Made by a program: the position numbers and the translations under genes | In this document: piece by piece, positions 5,469-10,171 of the stretch | Position numbering within the stretch: the stretch's first letter is position 1 | How the letters are laid out: each line of letters opens with the position of its first letter | Assembly (NCBI GenBank): GCA_003139975.1 | Contig: PLHN01000217.1 | Coordinates: 1-10,171 of the forward strand | Direction of reading: 5' to 3' | DNA: 10,171 nt | Origin: Acidobacteriaceae bacterium | GTDB taxonomy: Bacteria > Acidobacteriota > Terriglobia > Terriglobales > Acidobacteriaceae | The notes under the pieces: generated by a model | Databases searched by the model: none | Seen by the model: only the letters and a program-made list of their open reading frames with translations | What the model was told of the DNA's origin: nothing

Positions 5469-7593
5469 GGCGCACTCCCTGAAGCCGAAAAAGCGCGGCG
5501 TAGCGATTTCCCGAGCGCATCAGCTCTTCGTGATTGCCGTCCTCGACGATGCGTCCCTTTTCAATGGTGATGATGCGATGGCAATTGCGCACGGCCGATA
5601 GCCGGTGCGCGATGATGAGCACGGTGCGGGCCTGGACGATACTTTGCATGTTCTGCTGAATGACACGCTCGCTTTCATAGTCAAGGGCGCTCGTAGCCTC
5701 ATCAAGAATGAGAATGCGGGGATTCATGATGAGCGCCCTTGCGATGGCAATGCGCTGGCGCTGGCCGCCGGAAAGGGTGCATCCGCGCTCGCCTACCTGC
5801 GTGTCGTAGCCTTGGGGAAGTTCGAGAATGAAGTCATGCGCGCCCGCGAGCTTTGCCGCCTCAATGATTTGCGCTATCGGCATGCCGGGATCGGCAAGCG
5901 CGATGTTCTCGCGGATAGTGCGGTTGAAGAGTTCATTTTCCTGCAGCACGACGCCAATCTGACGCCTGAGCCAGGACGCATCCACCATCGCGAGATCCAC
6001 GCCGTCAATCAGGACACGGCCGCTTTCAGGCACGTAGAGACGCTGCACCAGCTTGGCAAGCGTGGATTTGCCGGAGCCCGAGGAGCCGACGATTCCGATC
6101 ACCTGGCCTGCATCTATCGCAAGGTGTATGCCGCTTAAGACTTGGGGCCCGTCGAGCTTGTAACGAAAGTTGACGCGCTCGAAGACGACGGAGCCCCGGA
6201 TATCGGGCAGCGCCGTGCGGCCCGGCGTGAATGCGGGCTCGGGAGTGGTATTGAGAATGTCGCCTAGCCGGTCGATGGAGATTCGCGCCTGATGAAAGTC
6301 CTGCCAGATTTGCGCAAGACGGAGCACGGGCTGCGACACACGGCTGGCAAGCATGTTGAAGGCAACCAGTTCGCCGATGGTCATCTCGCCGCCAATGACG
6401 GACTTGGCTCCGAGAAAGAGAATGGCGGCTGTCACCAGCTTGTTGATGAGCTGGATGCCCTGGCTTGCCCAGTTGCCTAAGTTGGAGACGCGAAAACTCG
6501 CGCGCACGTAGCCCGCGAGTTGCTCTTCCCAGCGCCGCTGCATTTGCGGCTCGACCGCAAGGGCCTTCAGCGTCTCAACCCCGGTGACGGTCTCAACGAG
6601 GAATGCCTGGTTCTCCGCTCCGCGATTGAATTTCTCATTGAGCTGCTGGCGGAACAGCGGGGTTATCAGAACCGAGATAAGGATGTAAAACGGAAAGGAC
6701 GCCAGGACGATACCGGTCAGGGTCAGCGAATAGAAAGCCATCACGGCAAGGAAGACGATAGTAAAAAACAAATCAATGACGAGGGTGAGAGCCGAACCGG
6801 TGATGAAGTTACGGATATTTTCAAGCTCGCGCACGCGCGCAACGCTGTCCCCCGCGCGGCGAGACTCGAAGTAGCTTATCGGCAGGGCAACCAGGTGCTT
6901 GAAGAGTCGCGCGCCCAGTTCGACATCAATCCGGTTGGTCGTGTGGGAGAAGACATAGGTGCGAAGCGCCGTGAGGACGCTTTCAAAGAGCGAGACGACA
7001 ATAAGGCCGAAGACTATTACGTCGAGCGTTGAAAGGCCGCGATGCACCAGAACCTTGTCGATGACGACCTGAAAAAACAAGGGAGAGACGAGCGCGAACA
7101 ACTGCAGGAAGAACGAGGCGATGAGCACTTCGGAAAGCAGGCGGCGGTATTTATGCATCGCCTGCAGGAACCAGCCGATGTCGAAGCGACGCGTCGTATC
7201 GATGAGGCTTGCGCGGCGCGTCATCAGAACGAGACGGCCGCTCCAGCCCGATTCCAGATCATCGCGGCTGACGAGCTGAGGCCTGCCCACTACCGGGTCG
7301 AGAATCAGGATTTTGCCGTCTGCGACCTTGCTGATGATGAAGAAGCTGCCGTCGCGCCGCTCGGCGATGGCCGGCAGCGCCGTGCGCAGGAGCCGGTCCC
7401 AGTTGCTGTCGATCACGCGGCATTTGAGCTTCAGGTCCTTCGCGCAGCGGAGCATTTCAGTTACCCCGATGGTGCGGCCATATTGGTGGATCAGCTGTCC
7501 GCCGTCCGCTGCAATGCCATGAAACCGGAGCAAAAGCATAAGTGCCGTAAGGCCGGTGGAATGCGTAGGCGGTATCTCAGGCTGAAGGTCCAT
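5458..7593 (-). CDS. HlyB-like type I secretion ABC transporter (permease/ATPase with C39-like domain)
   Basis: The 711-residue fused permease-ATPase has the usual length for HlyB/RtxB/PrtD-type exporters with an N-terminal extension. Residues 1 to about 125 form a peptidase-C39-like domain, but the catalytic cysteine region reads HSTGLTALMLL with no Cys, and the expected His position is not conserved. It is therefore a non-cleaving docking domain, as in HlyB. The membrane domain spans about 150-400. The nucleotide-binding domain shows Walker A GSSGSGKS (503-510), Q-loop Q551, signature LSGGQ (607-611), Walker B with D631-E632, D-loop SALD and H-loop H663, so it should be active. It would drive one-step export of an unfolded protein carrying a C-terminal signal, rather than cleave double-glycine leaders. 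It starts five bases after the stop of the TolC-like gene, with no strong ribosome-binding site, which suggests reinitiation. Confidence 0.96.
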   Translation of the reverse strand: MDLQPEIPPTHSTGLTALMLLLRFHGIAADGGQLIHQYGRTIGVTEMLRCAKDLKLKCRVIDSNWDRLLRTALPAIAERRDGSFFIISKVADGKILILDPVVGRPQLVSRDDLESGWSGRLVLMTRRASLIDTTRRFDIGWFLQAMHKYRRLLSEVLIASFFLQLFALVSPLFFQVVIDKVLVHRGLSTLDVIVFGLIVVSLFESVLTALRTYVFSHTTNRIDVELGARLFKHLVALPISYFESRRAGDSVARVRELENIRNFITGSALTLVIDLFFTIVFLAVMAFYSLTLTGIVLASFPFYILISVLITPLFRQQLNEKFNRGAENQAFLVETVTGVETLKALAVEPQMQRRWEEQLAGYVRASFRVSNLGNWASQGIQLINKLVTAAILFLGAKSVIGGEMTIGELVAFNMLASRVSQPVLRLAQIWQDFHQARISIDRLGDILNTTPEPAFTPGRTALPDIRGSVVFERVNFRYKLDGPQVLSGIHLAIDAGQVIGIVGSSGSGKSTLAKLVQRLYVPESGRVLIDGVDLAMVDASWLRRQIGVVLQENELFNRTIRENIALADPGMPIAQIIEAAKLAGAHDFILELPQGYDTQVGERGCTLSGGQRQRIAIARALIMNPRILILDEATSALDYESERVIQQNMQSIVQARTVLIIAHRLSAVRNCHRIITIEKGRIVEDGNHEELMRSGNRYAALFRLQGVRHAN
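5475..5480 (-). promoter_or_regulatory. Ribosome-binding site of the HlyD-like gene, inside the transporter gene
   Basis: On the minus strand this is AGGGAG with a six-base spacer to the ATG at 5468. It supports that start over the in-frame ATG at 5456 and indicates coupled translation from the end of the transporter gene. Confidence 0.7.
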
Positions 7594-7598
7594 CGGTA

Positions 7599-9014
7599 TT
7601 ACTGAGCCGGAGTGTGTGAAGAGGGGACGCCGTAGCGCGAATCATCCTTGCTGAAGCCAATCCATTGCGAGCGGACATCTTCGTAGTGAAGCCTCGGATC
7701 GTATGTCGCAGCCCGAAGTTTCAAGTGCTCCGCCGTGAGTTCTCCCGCCGCCGCTTCGATCTGCAATACGGCCATATCCTTGTCGTGTTGTGATTTGGCT
7801 TGATCGACCTTTGCGTCAAGCAGTTCCTGCTCGGCATTGAGCACGTCCAGTGTCGTGCGCGTACCGACTTTCGATTCCTCTTTCACGCCCGCAAGCGCGC
7901 TGCCTGCCGCCTCGATCTCGGTTCGGTCGGCATCGAGCGCCGCCTGCGCTGTTTCAAGAGCCTGCCAGGCGTTGTTCGCCGATTCATGCACTTTGTCGCG
8001 GGAGTCATCAAGCTCCATCTCCCGCTGGGTGAGCACCTGCTCCGCCGCCCGTGTGCGCGAATAGTCGGCGCCGGATCGGTACAGCGGCATGGTGACCTGT
8101 ACCAGAACCTGGCTCGTCTCCTGCTCTCCCGGAAGCAGGCCGCTCTGGCCCCAGATGCGCCCCGTGTTGCCCACCAGATCAACTTCGGGCAGCAAGCTGC
8201 CTTTGTTGAGATCGATCTCTGCCTTTGCCTGTTCCACCGCGAACCGGGAAGCCGTAACGTTCGGATTCTGCATTGCCGCGCGATGGAAGATATCTTCAAG
8301 GCCCTGCTGAGGATGAAGCTCAAGACGCGGAGGCTTCAGGCTTGCGGGCATCTCTCCCACCAGCCGCTTGTAGGCCGCTCGGTCCTGCGTCAAACTGTTC
8401 TCCACCTGAAACCGGGTGACACGGGCGCGCGCAAGACGGGATTCGCTTTGGCGGACATCCGTACTCGTCAGCTCGCCGGCGTTGTGACGAACTCTTGTCT
8501 CTTGCAGCTTCTGCTGCAGGATATTTTCGTTATCGCGCATCATGTCGAGAATGGATGTGTCGCGAAGAACGCTCAGATACGCGGAAGCGGTATCCAGGAA
8601 AAGCTGCTGCTCGGCATCCTCTAGTTTGGCGCGCTCAGAGAGCACCTGCTGCTCGGCGGCTTTCGTTTCCGCGATGGTGCGAAATCCCCGGAACAGCGGC
8701 TGAGTCGCCTGCACGCCATAGCTGCGCGTCGTGCCGTTGAAGTCCTCGGTGCCGAATGGCTCCAGCGATGGAATCTTCTGATTGGTCTTACCCGCGCTGC
8801 CGGTTGCGTCAATGCTGGGACGCCAATGGCTCAGCGCCTGCGAGACCGCTTCATCGGTAGCGCGCAACTCCGCGCGTTTGGCTTGCAGAGAAGGATTGTT
8901 CCGATAGGCAAGCGACCATGCATCCTCCAGCGTTGCCTCCGCATTAGCGGAGAAGCAAAACAATAAAGAGCACGTAGTTAGTACGCTTGCAGCTGAACGC
9001 GACTTGCCCGCCAT
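7599..9014 (-). CDS. TolC-family outer-membrane channel of the type I secretion system
   Basis: This 471-residue outer-membrane efflux/secretion channel subunit would trimerise into a beta-barrel plus periplasmic alpha-tunnel. A signal peptide is clear: basic start, hydrophobic core at about 9-22, and likely cleavage after A-N-A at residue 25. The family's internal duplication is visible. QATQPLFRGF (102-111) matches QVTMPLYRSG (306-315), and the segment with G-E-L-T-S-T-D-V (180-187) matches G-T-R-T-T-L-D-V (384-391), each followed by an amphipathic helix rich in Glu and Arg. The C-terminal tail after about 440 is polar and probably periplasmic. It is the first gene of the operon, 5 bases before the transporter gene. 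GGGAC close to the ATG is only a moderate ribosome-binding site, but the signal peptide fixes the start well. Confidence 0.95.
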   Translation of the reverse strand: MAGKSRSAASVLTTCSLLFCFSANAEATLEDAWSLAYRNNPSLQAKRAELRATDEAVSQALSHWRPSIDATGSAGKTNQKIPSLEPFGTEDFNGTTRSYGVQATQPLFRGFRTIAETKAAEQQVLSERAKLEDAEQQLFLDTASAYLSVLRDTSILDMMRDNENILQQKLQETRVRHNAGELTSTDVRQSESRLARARVTRFQVENSLTQDRAAYKRLVGEMPASLKPPRLELHPQQGLEDIFHRAAMQNPNVTASRFAVEQAKAEIDLNKGSLLPEVDLVGNTGRIWGQSGLLPGEQETSQVLVQVTMPLYRSGADYSRTRAAEQVLTQREMELDDSRDKVHESANNAWQALETAQAALDADRTEIEAAGSALAGVKEESKVGTRTTLDVLNAEQELLDAKVDQAKSQHDKDMAVLQIEAAAGELTAEHLKLRAATYDPRLHYEDVRSQWIGFSKDDSRYGVPSSHTPAQ

Positions 9015-9051
9015 CTCGTCCCGTTTTACTCATTTTTCTTAAGAATGCGAC

Positions 9052-9080
9052 TTTATGGGGCATTGAACGGAAAATTGCAA
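9052..9080 (-). promoter_or_regulatory. Candidate sigma-70-type promoter of the type I secretion operon
   Basis: On the minus strand TTGCAA (9080-9075) and CATAAA (9057-9052) are separated by 17 bases. Each box matches the sigma-70 consensus at four of six positions. It lies about 38 bases before the start of the TolC-like gene and downstream of the terminator at 9226-9258, where an independent promoter is expected. The box quality is modest. Confidence 0.3.
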
Positions 9081-9225
9081 TGTCGAAGCGCACCGATCCT
9101 GTAGACACCGGCGATGGCTCTGAATGGAAATGCCAGAAGGTTTTCAAAGCGTTAGTTGTTTCGTGTGACCGTGTAAGCGGGCGGACATCAAACTGCGAAT
9201 TCCGTAAGGGGCTGGGCAGCCAAGG
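9081..9225. other. Intergenic stretch with no recognised signal
   Basis: This part of the 346-base protein-gene-free region between the TolC-like gene and the small hypothetical gene shows no convincing coding frame, repeat or hairpin. A plus-strand frame crossing it (8987-9304) overlaps the TolC signal peptide and the RNA gene and has no protein-like features. The stretch probably holds regulatory sequence upstream of the secretion operon. Confidence 0.4.
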
Positions 9226-9258
9226 AAAAAGCCAGACACCGGGAAGGCGGCTGGCTTT
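9226..9258 (-). terminator. Rho-independent terminator
   Basis: On the minus strand AAAGCCAG and CTGGCTTT form a perfect eight-base stem around a 15-base loop that has its own small C-C-G/C-G-G pairing. A run of five T follows at once (9230-9226). It would end the candidate small RNA and any readthrough from the gene at 9361-9540, insulating the secretion operon. On the plus strand the T-run is shorter, so the terminator is mainly minus-directed. Confidence 0.75.
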
Positions 9259-9291
9259 GAGTTGGGGGGTACGATTATGCGGATCGTACCT
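9226..9291 (-). ncRNA. Candidate small regulatory RNA, about 66 nt
   Basis: A complete small transcription unit is readable on the minus strand. From a predicted start at A9291 the RNA would open at once with a perfect eight-base-pair hairpin (GGTACGAT/ATCGTACC, 9290-9283 with 9275-9268, seven-base loop). It continues through a short single-stranded C-rich stretch (CCCCAACTC) and ends in a terminator hairpin with a T-run. No protein gene overlaps it. The two-hairpin form with an exposed C-rich linker resembles the general plan of alphaproteobacterial small RNAs that pair with purine-rich ribosome-binding sites, but I cannot assign it to a named family. Alternatives are the trimmed 3' end of the upstream small gene's mRNA or a bare terminator region. 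The promoter argues for an independent RNA. Confidence 0.5.
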
Positions 9292-9297
9292 GCGGGC

Positions 9298-9325
9298 ACC
9301 ATAGAACATCGCGCGAGCAAGTCAA
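9298..9325 (-). promoter_or_regulatory. Sigma-70-type promoter of the candidate small RNA
   Basis: On the minus strand TTGACT (9325-9320) and TATGGT (9303-9298) are separated by 16 bases. Counted from TTGAC, as in the alphaproteobacterial housekeeping consensus, the spacer is 17. The -35 box matches five of six positions and the -10 box four of six. The predicted start, seven bases downstream, is an A directly before the first hairpin of the RNA. Confidence 0.5.
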
Positions 9326-9326
9326 T

Positions 9327-9341
9327 CCTTCGCGGCGAAGG
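9327..9341. other. Perfect short hairpin next to the small-RNA promoter
   Basis: CCTTCG and CGAAGG form a six-base perfect inverted repeat around CGG. It sits between the stop of the small hypothetical gene and the -35 box of the candidate RNA promoter. It may be a regulator-binding site or a 3' mRNA-stabilising hairpin of the upstream gene. There is no T-tract, so it is unlikely to be a terminator alone. Confidence 0.35.
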
Positions 9342-9360
9342 TCTCCGCAACCGTACGGAG

Positions 9361-9540
9361 CTATCTACCCTTTCTCGCTAACCGGCGAAATAGTTTGGCC
9401 GACTCGTGAACTTCGTCTTGCAGTTGCCGTTTTTCATCCTCTGACAGAGGGCTCACAAGTGGCTTCGATTGTGACCGCGGTGCCCCTGGCTTTTTGAGTT
9501 GGTCTTTTGGTTTCGGGTCTGTATTGGGCATATGCGCCAT
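9361..9540 (-). CDS. Small basic hypothetical protein
   Basis: From the ATG at 9540 the product has 59 residues. The first half is a Lys/Pro/Ser-rich, probably disordered stretch (KPKDQLKKPGAPRSQSKP). The second is a charged amphipathic helix (about residues 31-56: SEDEKRQLQDEVHESAKLF then RRLARKGR). It has no membrane segment or cysteine, and the composition suggests a small cytoplasmic protein that could bind nucleic acid or a partner protein. An ATG at 9531 is a near-equal start choice, and the frame extends to a TTG at 9621. No start has a clear ribosome-binding site, which lowers confidence. It is divergent from the coupling-protein gene. Similar small Lys/Pro-rich proteins are common on plasmids, but I know no family for it. 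Confidence 0.45.
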   Translation of the reverse strand: MAHMPNTDPKPKDQLKKPGAPRSQSKPLVSPLSEDEKRQLQDEVHESAKLFRRLARKGR

Positions 9541-9563
9541 CGTACCAATTCGCGATTCGGCGC

Positions 9564-9578
9564 TGACACAAATTGTCA
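9564..9578. promoter_or_regulatory. Operator-like inverted repeat in the divergent intergenic region
   Basis: TGACA and TGTCA are arranged as a perfect inverted repeat with a five-base A+T-rich centre (CAAAT). It lies between the small minus-strand gene and the plus-strand coupling-protein gene, and one arm overlaps a TTGACA hexamer read on the minus strand. This is a typical site shape for a dimeric repressor. No matching -10 box was found at standard spacing, so the link to a promoter is inference. Confidence 0.3.
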
Positions 9579-9719
9579 ATCCGCAACGATCAGAAAACAC
9601 TCGCACTATAGCTCTCGTCAAAACTCCGGCCGGCGATCTACACTCTTCGATCCGCTTTTGTCCCGCAGGTTCCTCCGCAAGAGACTCCAGGGCCCCGGAA
9701 CAAACTCACGAAGGTTGCA

Positions 9720-10171
9720 ATGTCGAAACTGATTCTCGGGCGCAGCATCGCTGCATCTCGCGGGATGGGCTTTTCCGCGCGAGCTCATTCCGATGCCGGC
9801 GAGCTGGTGACTTACTCGGGCGATGGCCATCTCATCACCTTTGCCCCGACACGCACGGGCAAGACATCCGGGCCGGTCATCACGAACGCACTTACTCATC
9901 CCGGACAGCTTGTCGTTCTCGACCCGAAAGGCGAGGTCTTCGCAGCAACCGCGCGCGCAAGGCGGGCAATGGGCCAGGATGTATGCGTTATCGATTTGCG
10001 GGACGGAAGCGAGAGCGGTTCGCTCAATCCGCTCGATTTGACGATGCGATGCGGGACGGACCCGGCAGCGACGGCGCGCAGCTTCGCGGCGGAACTCATC
10101 GAGCGTCAGGGCGATGAGCGCGACAGGTTCTGGAACGACTGGTCGGAGACGATGATTGCCGGTGCGACTGC
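9720..10171 (+). CDS. VirD4/TraG-family type IV coupling ATPase (5' part, runs off the window)
   Basis: The frame from the ATG at 9720 is open to the window end, giving 150 codons and no stop. CGAAGG stands five bases upstream. Visible features of the TraG/VirD4 (T4CP) ATPases are a P-loop APTRTGKTS (42-50), with Ala in place of the first Gly, the strand-loop VVLDPKGEVF (65-74) that normally follows it, SLNPLDL (101-107), and an FWNDWSETMIAGA helix (137-149). These proteins feed DNA-protein complexes or effectors into a type IV secretion channel. The N-terminus starts almost directly with the ATPase core and lacks the usual two transmembrane helices. The frame upstream to the previous stop (9609-9611) adds none either. 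It may therefore be a soluble, TrwB-core-like or divergent member. The Walker B and the all-alpha domain lie outside the window. Confidence 0.85.
   Translation, partial: MSKLILGRSIAASRGMGFSARAHSDAGELVTYSGDGHLITFAPTRTGKTSGPVITNALTHPGQLVVLDPKGEVFAATARARRAMGQDVCVIDLRDGSESGSLNPLDLTMRCGTDPAATARSFAAELIERQGDERDRFWNDWSETMIAGAT

Noticed and set aside
8987..9304. Plus-strand 105-codon frame over the TolC start and the small-RNA region
   Set aside because: It overlaps the well-supported TolC signal peptide on the other strand, shows no domain or hydrophobic pattern, and its 3' half is a reverse read of the hairpins.
9226..9325. The small RNA as a RepABC-type counter-transcribed copy-control RNA
   Set aside because: Its size is similar, but no repA, repB or repC gene flanks it, and it is not antisense to a leader of such a gene.
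9075..9727. A 13-base direct repeat (TTGCAATGTCGAA) at 9075-9087 and 9715-9727
   Set aside because: One such repeat is expected by chance in a window this size. The flanks do not match, and the second copy is just the coupling-protein start region, so no duplication or att site is inferred.
9494..10117. Plus-strand 207-codon frame overlapping the coupling-protein start
   Set aside because: It is Arg/Ser/Cys-rich with no recognisable motif, while the frame from 9720 contains a P-loop and other T4CP motifs.
1..10171. CRISPR arrays, tRNA or rRNA genes, insertion sequences
   Set aside because: I saw no regularly spaced repeats, no cloverleaf or rRNA-like stretches, and no transposase frame or terminal inverted repeats on either strand.

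Overview
The window looks like Gram-negative, probably alphaproteobacterial, DNA from an accessory region such as a plasmid or integrated conjugative element. It carries a complete type I secretion apparatus with an outer-membrane TolC-type channel, and the start of a VirD4/TraG-type conjugative coupling ATPase. The family-level placement comes from protein style, base composition and a TTGAC-type promoter. The species cannot be read from the sequence.

Layout from right to left on the minus strand. (1) 9720-10171, plus strand: the 5' part of a coupling-protein ATPase that runs off the window. (2) 9361-9540, minus: a small basic hypothetical protein. (3) 9226-9325, minus: a compact candidate small-RNA gene with a promoter, a 5' hairpin, a C-rich single strand and a Rho-independent terminator. 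(4) 9014-3996, minus: a tightly packed type I secretion operon encoding a TolC-like outer-membrane protein, an HlyB-like ABC transporter with a degenerate C39-like domain, and an HlyD-like adaptor. No RTX or other secreted substrate is visible. (5) 3887-661, minus: after a 108-base gap come three genes joined by 4-base stop/start overlaps, then a small DUF3467-like gene. The three encode a single-pass membrane protein with a beta-rich outer domain, a membrane-anchored ClpB-D2-like AAA+ ATPase, and a second single-pass protein with a periplasmic domain. (6) 458-1, minus: a three-helix membrane protein and the first 27 codons of another gene leaving the window.

The most notable unit is the AAA+ cassette. 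Its topology is coherent: one cytoplasmic ATP-driven unfoldase-type motor with two transmembrane helices, flanked by two bitopic proteins whose domains face the periplasm. Translational coupling suggests a stoichiometric envelope complex. It lies directly downstream of, and in the same direction as, the type I exporter, so it may serve that exporter, but it could equally be an independent accessory system: hand-counted lines of this block are near 50% GC, against about 60-68% in the secretion genes and the coupling-protein gene. I recognise no described system with exactly this gene set.
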